Assembly: GCA_010093605.1 (NCBI GenBank) | Contig: MU004195.1 | Location: forward strand, 188,708-252,707 | Direction: 5' to 3' | Origin: Lophium mytilinum | Taxonomy: Eukaryota; Ascomycota; Dothideomycetes; Mytilinidiales; Mytilinidiaceae | DNA length: 64,000 nt | Shown: one piece after another, positions 44,549 through 56,888 of the stretch | Layout: each line of letters begins with the position of its first letter | How positions within the stretch are numbered: position 1 is the first letter of the stretch | Notes under the pieces: generated by a model | Databases searched by the model: none | Told to the model about the DNA's origin: nothing | Seen by the model: only the letters and a program-made list of their open reading frames with translations | Program-made: the position numbers and the translations under genes

Positions 44549-46291
44549 ATGGATGTCCAAACCCAGAGTGGCTTGATGAGCTTGCCAAGCGAGCTGATGT
44601 CGTCGATAGCCTCATTTCTTTCGGACTCGGATTTGACCAACTTGTGCCATGTGAGCAAATGTTGGAACGACATTGCCACGAGGGATCTATGGCAGGAGAT
44701 GGGAATTGTTGTTACCGGAAACTCAATTGAAATGATAAGAAATGCCCGAAAGTTGACGCTCGACATCGGCCAAATGACCGCCCACCCTGGACCAGCTCAG
44801 ATTCGGAAGCTACATCTATTCCCCGAAACTGAAGCACCCAGGAATAATCAGGCTCAGGTCACAACCGCAGTCCTTAGTGCTCTCACGCCAAACAAGCTCA
44901 TTCAATTTTCTCTCTTAGCAGCCGATGCCGATTGCTTGGGACTACTTGCGAGAAAGCAGAAACGCCTTGAGCATCTATCAATGCGGTACTGCTGCCAGTT
45001 CTGGCCTTCTTCTTTTGTCGAGACCCTATCTTTTCCCTCGCTCAAAAAGCTTTGTCTATACAAGACTCATGCCCCAACCCACGAGCTTTCCGAAGGAAGG
45101 AATAACGTGGGGGTCATCATTCAAAACGCTTCCAATCTGACTTGCCTACAATACACGTGTCTACCCGATCAAAGGGAACGATCGGGCTTGGAAAATGCTT
45201 TAAGACACAGATATGAAGGCTCCACGCACTCCCCGCTAAGGCTCCAGTCACTCATGCTGAGCGGCCAGGACTTGTCCATTGACACACTACTGGAAACTAT
45301 TACTTCGAATGTTGAACTTTGCTGGATCAGGACACTTTATCTACGATGCTGTCCATACGCCCACAAGTTTTTAGCAATCCTCTCGCGAGAGAACAAATTG
45401 CTACTCAAAACATTCGTCTTTGCACAACACAACGCCAATACTTTGCCCACGTCGACACTTACAACCTTCCTGCAATCATTTTCCGGGCTGGAACATCTGT
45501 GCATTGATCTAAATGGAGACCAGCCACTGCCCGCAATCGAAGACTTCGGGAACCATGCCGCCACTCTCGTCACTCTCATAGTGAACCGTCGATATCGTCG
45601 CTATGACAGACCAGCATATTCTCTCTCCGAGATTGCGCACTTGTGTGCGTTGCTCAGCCAGCTGCAGCGACTAGCCATCCAAATCCCAGCTCTGAAATGC
45701 CCCACGAAACCAGGGGACGATTTTATCTCCCAAGCCGGCATGACGGAGTTTCTCGTAAGCACAACCTAGAAATGGTTGAATGGAAGCTAACTCCTTCTCT
45801 AGAAAGCAGTGACTACTCTTCCTTCGTTGAACACCCTGAGAATAACAAACATGCCCTGCCTGTATCGAGGGGTTCGCTCTTCTGTCGATGTTGCCGGGTT
45901 TCCACAGTGTGCTGATCAGTACCTCGAAACCTTAGAGTCTCTAGCAACGCAATGCTTCAAATATCTGCTTCAGACCCAGAAGAATTCCAAAGTGGACCAG
46001 CTTTTCTTCTCTCCTCTAACTTGTATTTCTGTTTGGTGTAGCCCCAGAGATTGCATTCATCCAGCCGGATGCAACTGCACGTCCCGCAAGATCTATCCTC
46101 AAGGCTATCGCCGACGTGTCTTGCCAGGCGGGATTGATTGCGCTGTAGTGTTTGCTGAGCCATTTCGGTTGCCCAGACATGACGATGCCCCCGGAGAACC
46201 CGAGCCAGATCCACACTTCTTACCAATTTCAGACGACGAGGGGTTTTCAAGGTACTATCACGAATGGGTTGACGGCGAAAGCAGTAGGTAG
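44549..46291 (+). CDS. F-box protein with leucine-rich-like repeats
   Basis: Exon 1 is 44549-45754 and exon 2 is 45803-46291 over a 48-bp intron (GTAAGC...TCTAG with GCTAAC branch), about 564 residues. The F-box is at residues 10-50: LMSLPSELMSSIASFLSDSDLTNLCHVSKCWNDIA. After it come irregular leucine-rich segments (RKLHLFPE, RLEHLSMRYCCQFW, SLKKLCLYKTH, LRLQSLMLSGQDL, WIRTLYLRCCPY, GLEHLCIDLNGD) typical of substrate-receptor F-box proteins. The F-box would bind Skp1 in an SCF ubiquitin ligase. The C-terminal exon is cysteine- and proline-rich (SPRDCIHPAGCNCTSRK). The substrate is unknown. Confidence 0.8.
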
Positions 46292-47407
46292 GTCTAGAGT
46301 GTATTCTTTTAAACGTTGAATGCGGGGTGTATTTGATTTCAACTATGCGATTTGTTTTTTCAGAATGATAATGTTTTCAATTCTCTATGAGCGCACGAGG
46401 CGAAGTCGACGGTCAGCATGTCTCCTTCAAAAGTTTCGCTAGCAGGCACCCCGTGGATCGATAGGGCCAGGCTGTAGTGTTTTCTGTTGACATCGATTGC
46501 AAAATCTCGCAGTCTATAGATATCTCCGACGTCGTCCACAAAGTTCAGCCTCGATACTCATTGCACAAAGACATGCTGCGCTATTCCAAAAGCCCCTGGG
46601 AACACTGGAAGGGCTTCCGGCACTCGGTTTGTCGTTGTTTCAGCTGTGATGGTGGCTAATTCGATATCTATCAAGGTAGCAGAGCATCTCCAGACGGTAT
46701 GTATGTACATTGCCAATTAGGATCTCTGGGACACAAGAAAACTCAGGCAGAAATACCAATTTCATCTGCCAGACCTTGAACAGCGGCGACCTCATGAAGT
46801 GCAGTGTCCGGATATAGCACAATCATTGGCCACGACCAGTATATAGGGTTCCCAACTATGATACGGAGTCTATTCAGGACGTTAAAAGGTCAGTGCAATT
46901 TATACCTCGGCTCCGACACGTTCTAAATGATGTTTGACTTACTCTCGATATGCTGAAACGCTCCAAACAACGGCGAGTGTATGGTAGGATTATATGGCAT
47001 TTGATGATCCAACACCGTTCCTGAGCTATTCACATCTTGCTCGATTTCCTATCAGTAACCTAGAGCACCTCATGCAGCGACAAACTAGTGTGCACATGAC
47101 GGTCAGCTTGATTCCAGAGACCAACACAAGGTTACTTCATCTCTGATTTATATGTGGACGCCAGAGGCTTCCGTATTTTCCAGGAGCCATTGAAGAATGT
47201 TCAGATTCTAATCAAGGTTCTCCACCCCCGGGCATCAACTTCCCAGGAATCCCCAGCTCAAGACCTGATTCAATCGAGGAAAGCAATTCGATAGATGCCC
47301 ATTTGGCGTGATATCCTTTCTTCTTCCCAAAAGCAACCTGAACGCCGCCCATATCCGAAGCACTTCCCCAGTTCATTCCATTTTCTCTCCACCCCTAACC
47401 CCGGCCC
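46292..47407. other. 1.1-kb gene-free stretch
   Basis: Between the convergent F-box and DHH genes. Several 60-80 codon frames occur, none with domain signals or splice-consistent continuations. No repeat or RNA gene recognised. Confidence 0.5.
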
Positions 47408-48912
47408 TCAATCTTTCTTAAAGAAATTCAACAGGTTCGTCTGATTGGGACTGATTGGTTTTGGGCCCTTGTAGGGCTTGCCCTTCGGAGGCTTCTCACC
47501 AATCCTCATGACCTCCATCAGCTCCTCGAACTCTTTCTTCCCCACAACTCCCCCACTAGCCTCCTTATGGCCCCTAGCATAGTTATCCCCGAGCCTCTCC
47601 TTCAATCCGTCCGGTGCCTCACTGGATTCCGCAAAATCTCTCAATTTTCGAATGATGTCGACCGGCTCCTCACGCGCTCTAGCGCTCCTCGTAATACGGC
47701 ACGAGAAGTTCACAAGATCAGGGAGATACCCTTCATTTGCACACATGACGACCTCTAGTTTCTCGCTTTTGAGGTACCCGGCCCAGCGGGTGGCGATGAC
47801 GGGGTGAACTTGTGCTTTGCTGTTGATGCGAAGGACGCATATTGTACCGTCGAAGGAGAATTTCGGTGCCGTGTGAGCCCACTTCTCCACCTCTTCATTG
47901 ACCTCGAACCTCGCGGCTTTGAGTGTTGGGCTATTCACGATCACGCTTGGTGTTTTGGCTGCAAGGAGGGCGTCCCATGCGGGTTTAACATCGTAAGAGG
48001 CGGCGCGGCGAGGGGCGTTGATCATTGAGACACAGTCGTTGATGGCTTTGCGGGAGTGGAAGTTGAACATGTCGTTCATATTTGGGAAGGGTTCTTTCCA
48101 CTTGAGGTTGTTGCCTAAGTCTCCGTGGGTTCCGACTGCGCAGAGCCAGTCGAGATGAGCGCCTAGTTCTGGGTGGAGCTGTGTACAGAGGAGATAGGTT
48201 AGGAGCGAGGTCGTTACTACTGGAGGGCATTCGCAAGCATTGATGACTACAGCGTTTTCTGGGAAGCCTCCAGCTTCGGCGAAGTGGTGGTCAATGATCA
48301 GGCCTCGATGCTCGGTGTCGATGATAGGAGGTGCTTTGCGCGATCCCTGGTCCAAGACGAAGATGAAGACCGGCTCGTAGGAGGCCATGGCGGTTCTTTC
48401 GGCCTCGTCGTGCACATTGTTACCCTTTGCGACGAGATGCACGGAAATTAGCTCAGGGGAAAGGCCTAGGTGTGTAAGGGTGTGGTGTAGGATGACGCCT
48501 GAAGTCAGTCCATCCGCGTCCTTGTCTGGCACAATAAGGGTACGTTTCTGCGCCTTGACGCTGTGGAGAGCTGTTAGTCGAGGACGAGTGCAGATGTGCA
48601 ACGCTGTTTGTGGTGCCCCAGTAGGCCAAATGGAGTCAGGAAGTAGAGAGTAACTGGCGTTTTTCCGGGTCAGATAACCCTTCGAAGCACCACAAACAGT
48701 GGCACCATAGAGCATTGAGACAGAACTTTAGCCTACCATTCTTGGATGAAAGACTTCGCACGGTCGATCTGGGTCTGAGGAGCTGGCCATATGGCTTCGC
48801 CGGTTTCCGGATCGCGCACCTGAGCAGTGAGATGATAATCTGGAATGGCAATCCTGGGCTTCTTCGGCTTCTTTGAAGGAGGAGCAGGCTCGGCCTTACG
48901 CTTTCCAGCCAT
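47408..48912 (-). CDS. RecJ-like DHH phosphoesterase with C-terminal PIP box
   Basis: Exon 1 is 48912-48737 and exon 2 is 48560-47408, separated by a 176-bp intron, for about 442 residues. The N-terminus is a basic, nuclear-signal-like stretch (MAGKRKAEPAPPSKKPKKPR). The DHH domain starts at the splice: TLIVPDKDADGLTSG (motif I, metal-binding D-x-D), VFIFVLDQG (motif II), LIIDHHFAEAGG (DHH motif III), then AVGTHGDLG. The DHHA1-like domain may lie in the second half. The last 12 residues contain QTNLLNFF, a perfect QxxLxxFF PCNA-interacting motif, followed by KKD. The family includes nucleases and nucleotide phosphodiesterases; a PCNA link suggests a role in replication or repair, which is inference. 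Confidence 0.82.
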
Positions 48913-49795
48913 AATCGCTGGCGATAGTCTATAATTGAGAGTTGATAGGTTTGAAAGAGCAACGGAAGAAGATTGGGAGGGAAGAGCAGGCTTGAAAGTT
49001 AGTATTGAGTGATGAAAGTGAGAAGAAAGCGGAGTAGCAAGAAGCCAGGTCAACGACCTCACTTTGAAAACGTTAGTTGTTTTCATCGATTTAGGCCTGA
49101 TGCATGAAGGTGGTGAGGAAGGTCTTGAATCGATGATGTAGTCGAGCCTTGCGCCACTAGCGCCACATCCGGCCAACCATTACCTATCCATCCTCCAGGC
49201 CTGCAGTTGAAGTGCTAGTACGCTACTTGCATTCGTTGGACAGCACATCAAACATTTCGATACATTCCTGAAACTCTAGATAAGACATAAGTGTATTCTT
49301 GAGCAATCTGCTATCTGGTAGGGCTACCTTCATTGACGTCATTCCACGACTCAAAGAAATTGCCGCATGATCGAGGAAGCCTAAAGTACTTGAGTTGCAT
49401 TCAGAGACTCGAAAGAGGGCGAATGCGCTATCTTCAATTGCTTTTTATGTCGAATGGTCATCTCAGGCGAAGTAGCAGACTACTCAAAATACATTATAAC
49501 ACATACAAGTCCACTTTTGGCGAAGTATACTGGGACGCCACGAGCAATGGTTGCCAGTATACACAGATATCTGACTCATGTACATTAGTATAATCTCAAC
49601 TTCGCATATAGCTGCAGTATCTTCTTCACAGACTTCGAGAAAGGGTTTAAAGCCTCAAGGCTATTTTGATTTGGCCAAAACCGTAGACCCATGTAGAGCC
49701 CTAGAAAAGACAAAGGAAGAGAGCCTGTACAGCCTTGGGAAGGCCCTTCAGAAGGTCGAATTCGTGGGGATGTAAGTGCCCCTTCCGCAATGTCG
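48913..49795. other. Gene-free stretch of about 880 bp
   Basis: Upstream of the DHH gene and downstream of the next minus-strand gene. Frames are short and have no protein-like pattern. Confidence 0.5.
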
Positions 49796-50477
49796 TTAGG
49801 CGTCTGCCTCATCTCCTGCTCGAAGCACAACCGCCATTCTCAACTTACCCGCCGCTTCCAGCTCATCGCATCCTTTGCAGACAAGCGGACCATCATCCTC
49901 GTTGGCCTGGTCCAGCTTGTACTGCTTCTCGCAAGCCTCAAATATCGGGTCAAAGTCCAAGCGCTCCTCATCATCCCAGAAAACGAAAGAATAGCCCAAC
50001 GATCCCAATCCTCCCCTAGCCGCCGCCTGCATGCGGTCCTCGATCTTTTCTCTCAGGAAACCCCCAAGGTCGCCTCCGACATTCTCTCCGATGGCAAATC
50101 GCTCAAAAATGGCAGTTGCCTTCCGTTCGAAAGCTTTACGGCAGGCGTCGCTGTGATTGTCAAAGCGGGTGGGGAGCTCCTGTTGAAAATCTTCAAGGAC
50201 GGCGGAGATGATTACGGACTGGTACAGCAGGAGTGCCTGGCGGTTTTCCGTTAGTGTCATGTCCAAGAAAGCCTAGGTGCGATCCGCCCAAAACGCTGGC
50301 TGATGCTGGAGGTAATGTTAATCGGGGAGTGCTCACCATTTGCTTGAATTCTTCGGGATTGATGGTTTGCTTATCGGAATGGGTGGACTGCTCCGTAAGG
50401 TCGATATTTGGCTCCTTGGATATGAGATCCTGCTCGTTGGTCGCTGCGTCGATAGATGGCAAGTTCGTGGTAGCCAT
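49796..50477 (-). CDS. Acidic protein of unknown function
   Basis: Exon 1 is 50477-50337 and exon 2 is 50272-49796, joined over a 64-bp intron (GTGAGC...CCTAG, phase 0), about 205 residues. The first 47 residues are polar and probably disordered (SIDAATNEQDLISKEPNIDL). The second exon is helical and acidic: TLTENRQALLLYQSVIISAVLEDFQQELPTRF, CRKAFERKATAIFERFAIG, then LGYSFVFWDDEERLDFDPIFE and a CKGCDELEAAGKLR end with a CxxC pair. I do not recognise a characterised family. The consistent splice, codon use and secondary-structure pattern support a real gene. Confidence 0.68.
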
Positions 50478-50863
50478 GATGAGCTGGGCGAGGCTGCTTG
50501 AGCCTGGAGAGCAAACGTGAGCCACCGAGTAGGAAGAAAGAGTGCATTGACAGCGTTGCTGACGCAACTCGAATGGTTTGAGTGAAGAGCAGTGAGTGAA
50601 GTGAAGTCGCCGCTAGTGGTCGGCTTTACGGCCGCGAGAAAAATGCCACAGCCCTCCGAACTCCTGCTGTATCAACGAGAAATGCCTAGGTTTGAAAAAC
50701 AACGCATGTCGTCCGATCTTTGAGAGTATCAAGCTAACCAAACAACAAATAATGTTCGCCTTACTTAGATGAAACTGCGCCTCATGATGCAGAAGTCAAC
50801 ATTGATTTCCAACCACTGATAGTAGAAAACACATACCTACGACTAGACTAACACTAAAACCTT
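50478..50863. other. Intergenic spacer, no gene seen
   Basis: About 385 bp between two minus-strand genes; nothing recognised. Confidence 0.5.
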
Positions 50864-52249
50864 CTACAACTTCGCATCCCCCAAACTCTTCCTCCCTCCA
50901 AACCCGAAGAGATACGCAGCCACCTTCCTCATCTGAATCTCCTCACTCCCCTCCGTAATCCTATATCTCCGATGATGTCTCCAGATATGCTCGAAGGGAA
51001 AGTGCCTACTATATCCATTGCCACCATGAACTTGAATCGCCCGATCCGCCGCCTCACAGCACAGCCTATTAGCCCAGTAGTTACACATAGATACCTTGTC
51101 CCCAAGCTTCTTCTCAATTTCTGCATGCGGCATCGAGTCCATCTCCAGGGCTGTCTTACGGATCAATAAACGCAACATCTCGGCTTGCGTCGCTAACTCA
51201 ACGAGCGGGAACTGGATGGCCTGGTTGTGCGCCAGAGGCACTCCGAAGGGAGCGCGCTCATTGGCGTACTCGACTGATGATTTAATGCAGAAGACGGCGG
51301 CGCCGAGGGATGACGCCGCCTGGCGGATGCGGTTCTCATGGACAAAGGCTTGCGCGACGGCAAGGCCATTGTGGATGGGTCCCAGGACGGAGGTGGACGA
51401 AACCCAGACGTTTTTGATGGAGACGGTGGCGTGGTCGGTTGGCATGTTCAGCGTCCTTTAGACAATCAGTATCTGGACCCTCTCCTCTAATAATGGGATA
51501 CAGGGTGGAAGGGAATATACAAACCATTGATAACTCTCTGCCTTGATTCCCGGGTCCTGCCTAGGCGCAATAAAACAGCTAATCCCCTTCACACTCCCAT
51601 CCTTCCCCTCAGTCCTCGCAAAAATGAAGCAATGCGTCGCATTGTGCATCCCTGTCTGCCACTTCTTGAACCCGTTGATCAACCACCCATCAACCCCATC
51701 CCGCTTCTCCGGCCTCGCTCGCGTCTCCATATGCGTTGCATCACTCCCATGATTCGGCTCCGTCAGCCCAAACGTAATCCGCACCTTACCCTGCAACCGG
51801 CCCCCAATCAGCTCCTTCTTCTGCGCCGGCGTCCCAAAATTTTCTACCATGATCACGTCGGGGAAGTTGCCGACCATCGAGTGCTCAGTTTGGAGGTCGT
51901 TGAAGAGTCCGAGGCCTTTGGCGGCGAGGTGCTCTCTGATAACAGCCATCCAGAGATTGCTTCCTCGACCGTCGCTGCTGTTCTGGCCTCCATACTCTTT
52001 TGGCAGTGAAAGGCGGTAGAAGCCTGCCTCATCTGCCAGCTGTTTCGACTCGGCGAGCAGCTCTTCCCACTCTGGGCGTGGTAGACCGTTATTGTCCCAA
52101 TCCGTTCGGGCGTGCTCGCGACGGTGATCGAAGAAACGATTATTGTCGTTCTTGTTCTGCAATGGCGTGATCTTTGTTTGTATGAAGTTGTCTAGGTCTT
52201 TGAGATACTGAACGAGATCCGGAGGTAGCGAGAAGTTCATGGCGGCCAT
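50864..52249 (-). CDS. Acyl-CoA dehydrogenase with peroxisomal-type C-terminus
   Basis: Exon 1 is 52249-51525 and exon 2 is 51455-50864 over a 69-bp intron, about 438 residues, normal for the family. It shows the N-terminal helical domain (WEELLAESKQLADEAGFYRLSLPKEYGGQ), the FAD/substrate block RITFGLTEPNHGSDATHMETRA with KKWQTGMHNATHCFIFART, the C-terminal FAD region FVHENRIRQAASSLGAAVFC, RAIQVHGGNGYSRHFPFEHIWR and YRITEGSEEIQMRKVA. The EGSEEIQ segment is as in the ACAD10/11-like and bacterial long-chain groups. The protein ends in AKL, which fits the PTS1 consensus, and there is no evident mitochondrial presequence, so peroxisomal beta-oxidation is possible. Confidence 0.9.
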
Positions 52250-52898
52250 TATGGAAGTCTCAAGGTGTGATTAGCAGTACAAGGAGAGTATAGAGATCCA
52301 GAAGAGTAGAAAAAGGAAAGAGATGGATGAAATGGAATTGATTTGAATTGCTATATACGTTGATCATGGTGGCCCCATGCTGACTCGCACGGGTCGTTTG
52401 CTCCCGGGGAGGTTTGATGGTGATGTTCATGCGGGCGGGGTCTAAGAGGCCGAGGTTGGATGGTATAGAAATCACGTGAGAAACTGCCCATACTCCTCTG
52501 CTTTGGCCAAGTTAGCCTACCGGGTGTTCGGAATTTCCGACTTCGTCTCACATGGATTTCTGAACATAAGGGACCACAAGCGGCGGCAAATGCTTGTATA
52601 TAAACCTATAAAGATCTATGCATGGCATCTTGATCCGCTCTCGCAGCGGATGTCAGGAAGCCGTGAGCACGCAGAAATCCACAACCGCGGAACTATCACA
52701 CCGAATACAGTGTGATATTCCACACCTTTGGGGTGCCACTTAGTATTTCCTGGGTGTCCAAATGCAAAATCGAAGGAATATGATCTACAAAGTCCGAGGA
52801 AAAGTCCTTTTTGATGCCGTGAAAATGCAAGAGTGCGCCAATCGCTATGCAAAATATGAAACCCAGGGTATCTGTGATGAATAAGGCAGCCTGCGCCT
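52250..52898. other. Intergenic spacer, no gene seen
   Basis: About 650 bp between the ACAD start and the RPC82 stop, both minus strand. No coding signal recognised. Confidence 0.5.
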
Positions 52899-55069
52899 TC
52901 AAGGACCCCGAAAGTCGTTGAAAATGCCAATCAAGTCGTCAACGCGCTCCAGTTGAACCAAGAGCTTCAACTCGGTCTGTGACCACTCGCGTAGCTTTTG
53001 TTTGTCCAACTTGCTCAAATACTTATCTTCGTTACCTTTGACGTCCGTACGTTCCGCTTTCTCGATGTGTTCGAGCTTCGCTAGGCGCTCCATCTCGATT
53101 CTCTGGAGGATACGAGCCATGGCTTTGTACGCATCCTCCAACAGTAACCGCCTGACCCGGTCCTGGTCGTAGAACCACAGGAATATAGTTCGGCTCGGAT
53201 GACGACTGTTGTCTTTTGGAATTTCTTGAAGGTCCAGGAAACCCGCTGCTTGCATCTGACTGAGGATAGGACGGATTTCTTTTGGTCGGCACATACCCAA
53301 GCTGGCAACTTGTTTCTCGTCCAATTTACCCTTGTTATGCAGAAGTCGCAGGAGTCGCATGCCGAGGCGTTCGAATCGAGATTGAACAGTCTCTTCAATT
53401 TGGTTCTGGATGAGGTACTTGCTTAGACGTGGAAACTCCACATACCATTCACTGATTCCTCGTGAGCTGGCCCAACTAGCAAGGTGCCGAGGATCTTCGG
53501 AGAGCATCTTGATGTGTCTCTCGACTAGCTTGCCTCGGTTGACTAAGGTATCGCTACCATCCTTGGTGTTTCCATTGACGAATTCGGGATTTTCAGCGAG
53601 ACCGTCGTAGAGGTCTACACTCTTGTCCAGGACTTCCGCAACTCTCACGACGCTAGCCTTTGCGTCAATAACGACGACGATCTTGTCCGGGTCCGGGTCG
53701 GGATCGACGAATTTATATGGATCATAGCATCTTGGGAGCTGTTCTTCTAAAAGTTGGAGAAAGGCTCTATACACCTTGGACGTTGTTTCTCCGATGAAAC
53801 GGTTTGCCAGACGGACGAGCTGTTCTGTGCGCATTGCAACGCTGACCTTTTCTGGGCTGACGCGCACAACGAGATCGCCCTATTGAAGATTAGGCAAAGT
53901 CGGGGAGAGAGCATCAATTGCCTTACATCGAGCAACACGCCGTCATCAGCAGCGAACCCTGCTTTGGAGTAACTGGCACCATTCACACCGTTTGTTCTGG
54001 CTCGTTTGGCGGGCGGCAAGGCAGAGGACGTGGCGGGACGTTTGGAGCCGGTTTGGATGCTTGAAGTCGAGAAATCGAGCCCTTGATCCCGTAGCTGGCG
54101 CATGCGCTCTTTGAGATGGCGGTGCAGCGCCTGAACCTGCTTCGGACCTTTTGGGGGCTTACCCTTTTCGAAACGATGGTCTAGGACCCAAGCTTCGGCG
54201 TCAAGGCGTTGGTCGGAGAGAGGCCAGAAATCTCGCTGGTCCACAGGGACGATCCAACCGGCCTTCAGCAGGCGGTGTAGGATGGCATGCATCTCAGCAT
54301 CAGACTCGACGTAGGTTTCTGGCTTGTCCTGAACGATTGCCGATCCATTGGTAGTGACTCCATTGCTGTTCTCCACGCTGCCGACTTCCCCGCCGTTACC
54401 AGCGCTATCGTCATTGCTTGCGTCGCCACTGATAGCCTTTTTGGCGCTTGTCATCTGACCGTTGACGCCCTCATGCTTGATCGTGGTTCCGTTTGGAAGC
54501 GTCGAGCTCACATCCGCCTTCTTGTGAATCTTTCCGTAGGCAGCCGCGAGATCAGAGACTTTCGCATGTCCCGAGTTCAGCAATGTAGTGACAATTTCGC
54601 CGGCCTCTTGTCCATACCGCCCCTCTACTAGTCTCGCGATCTTCCCGAGGCGTCCCAGATTGTGCGCGTGTTCCCAGCTGACTTCGTAAAATGCGATTTC
54701 CTCAAGCTCGGATTGGAGGACAAGTTGGAATTGTAGAAGGGTGGCGAGGCCGTGCTTGAAAAGCTTGCTGGTGAGGGTCGATGCTCGAATAAGACCAGCT
54801 AGATGCTGCCGCCCAACATGCGCAACCGTAGCAAAGACGTCCTGGGAAAATCAGCACCGAGCTTTAACTAGGTCGCACAGGCGAGAATTGTGCAAGGAAT
54901 ATGTGAAACCCCACGCAGGAAGCCGAGTATAGTACTTACAGCAGCCAATTCGCCAAACTCCTTCTCTACGAGGAGCGTGCAGAGCTCCGTAACGTTCTGC
55001 AGAGAAAGTCAGTATGATTCATCCCACTTGGAGCGTTCGGGTCGGGCATGCGCGACGTACTTTCGACAT
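52899..55069 (-). CDS. RPC82: DNA-directed RNA polymerase III subunit RPC3 (RPC82)
   Basis: Part of the Pol III-specific RPC82-RPC34-RPC31 subcomplex used in initiation at tRNA and 5S genes. Four exons: 55069-55061 (only 9 nt, ATG TCG AAA), 54996-54940, 54841-53927 and 53879-52899, giving about 653 residues. Characteristic stretches are NVTELCTLLVEKEFGELAADVFATV followed by the winged-helix series, YEVSWEHAHNLGRLGKIARLVEGRYG, ILHRLLKAGWIVPVDQRDFWPLSD, the second half VSPEKVSVAMRTEQLVRLANRFIGETTSKVY, and the C-terminal winged helix plus coiled coil ending DDLIGIFNDFRG. The linker at residues 130-220 is Asn/Ser-rich and poorly conserved, as in other fungi. The start codon is 257 bp from the divergent QCR2 start. 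Confidence 0.93.
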
Positions 55070-55326
55070 GATGTGCTAGAGATGTTGCCAGATCTCTAGA
55101 CAGGCACGGATGCTACCGGAAAGAAGACATGAAGAAGCCTGGTGGCCGGGGTGCTGAGAGTGAAGTAAAATAGAAGCTTCCCCCGCTAGAACGGGCTTGC
55201 AATGTGGTGGAGGAGTCACGTGCAAACATTCCTTGGCGCAACACCTCGTTTCGACATCTTCCCATCCGGCCGCCATCTTCAACCAGCACCCACCTCTATC
55301 CATTGACTGCCGCCCACCCCGTCACG

Positions 55327-56888
55327 ATGCTCTCGCGCTCTGCTCTCCGCCGGGGCGCTCTACGGTGCCAGTTCGCGCAGCCCGTGCAAAAGCGCTACCT
55401 TGCCGAAGCTGCGTCCGGCTCGTTCCAGTATCAGACCGGCGATGCCAGCGGAGTCAAGATCGCTAGTAGAGATCTCGCAGGACCTACAACGACCCTCGCC
55501 TTGGTGTCGAAGGCCGGCACGAGATACCAGCTGCTCCCTGGGCTGACGGAGGGCCTAGAGAAATTCGCATTCCGGGTACGGCTATCCAATTGAGACGGAA
55601 AGAAAGCTGCCCTGAAGCTCTGCTAACCTTCAATTCTGCGGCAGGGGACAGAACGACGGTCCGCGTTGCGCATTGTTCGAGAATCCGAGCTCCTGGGCGC
55701 CGAATTGGAATCCTACCACTCCCGGGAGAACCTCGTCATTGGAGCCAAGTTCCTGCGAGACGACCTCCCATACTTCGTCGAGCTACTCGCTGAAGTTGCG
55801 TCTTCGACAAAATACCTTCGTATGTAGAAGTGACCATGGATGGCGTTCAGATGATTGGAATTGACAATTGCAACAGCCCATGTCTACACCGAAGAGGTTC
55901 TCCCTCTCATCAAGCTGGCCCACAAGAAGTTCTTGGCCAGCCCCAAGGCGATAGCTCTCAGCTCAGCGCATAGCCTGGCTTTCCACCGCGGTCTCGGGAC
56001 GCCCGTGAGCCCCGCGTCTGCCACGCCATACACGAAATACCTAGCCGCCGACACCATCGAATACTTCGCCCAGTTTGCCTACGCAAAGCCCAACTTCGCC
56101 ATTGTTGCCAACGGTGCTGAGCATGCCGACCTGTCGAAATGGGTCAACGAGTTCTTCGGTGGCGTGTCCGCCAAAGCCCCAGAAGACCTGCTCCAGTCCG
56201 TCCGGGATAAACAGACCAAGTACTACGGTGGTGAGGAGCGTATTGCCCACGGCTCCGGCAACTCGTTGGTCCTCGCTTTCCCCGGCTCAAGCTCCTTTAC
56301 GGGCGGTTTCTACAAGCCCGAGATCCAGGTTTTGGCGTCCCTACTTGGCGGCAAGTCCAGCATCAAGTGGTCGTCCGGCTTCTCCCTGCTCTCCAAGGCC
56401 GCCGCCAGCCCCGGCACCAGCGTGGAAACCAAGAGCGCCATCTACTCCGACGCCGGCCTTCTGTACATCAACATCAACGGCACTGCAGAGAACGTCTCGG
56501 CGACTGCCATTGAGGCTGTCAAGACGCTGCACAGTATCGCAGGCGGCAAGATCAGCGCCGAGGACATCAAGAAGGCGAAGGCAGCGGCTAAGTTCCAGGA
56601 GCTCGAGACCGGCCAGGACATCACGGCAGGTTTGGAGCTGACTGGCTCTGGATTGACTCACGGAAGTAAGGCATACCAGCTCGACGAGACGGCGAAGGCT
56701 ATCGAAGGTGTTACGGATGCTCAAGTTAAGGCTGTAAGTATCCCAAATTATGAATATCACAGTACTCTCAAGCTAATATATCTATTTCGCAGGCCGCCAA
56801 GACATTGCTCGAGAGCAAGGCAACAGTATCAGCAGTCGGCGATCTCTTCCTGCTGCCGTACGCGGAGGATCTAGGGCTCAAGGTGTAA
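55327..56888 (+). CDS. QCR2: Cytochrome b-c1 complex subunit 2, mitochondrial (core 2)
   Basis: Core subunit of respiratory complex III. Four exons, 55327-55575, 55645-55819, 55877-56733 and 56793-56888, about 458 residues, all junctions in frame. The N-terminus (MLSRSALRRGALRC...KRYLAEAA) is a typical arginine-rich mitochondrial presequence. It has the M16 peptidase fold without the HxxEH zinc site, as expected for core 2: GTRYQLLPGLTEGLEKFAFRGTERR spans the first splice, then ELESYHSRENLVIGAKF, HSLAFHRGLGTPVSP, and TAGLELTGSG with the C-terminal VSAVGDLFLLPYAEDLGLKV. Divergent from RPC82. Confidence 0.93.

Noticed and set aside
36818-46291. Kinase, secreted protein, M24 peptidase and monooxygenase as a biosynthetic gene cluster
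   Set aside because: No backbone enzyme, dedicated regulator or transporter is seen here, strands are mixed, and an F-box gene and unknown proteins are interspersed; nothing supports a shared pathway.
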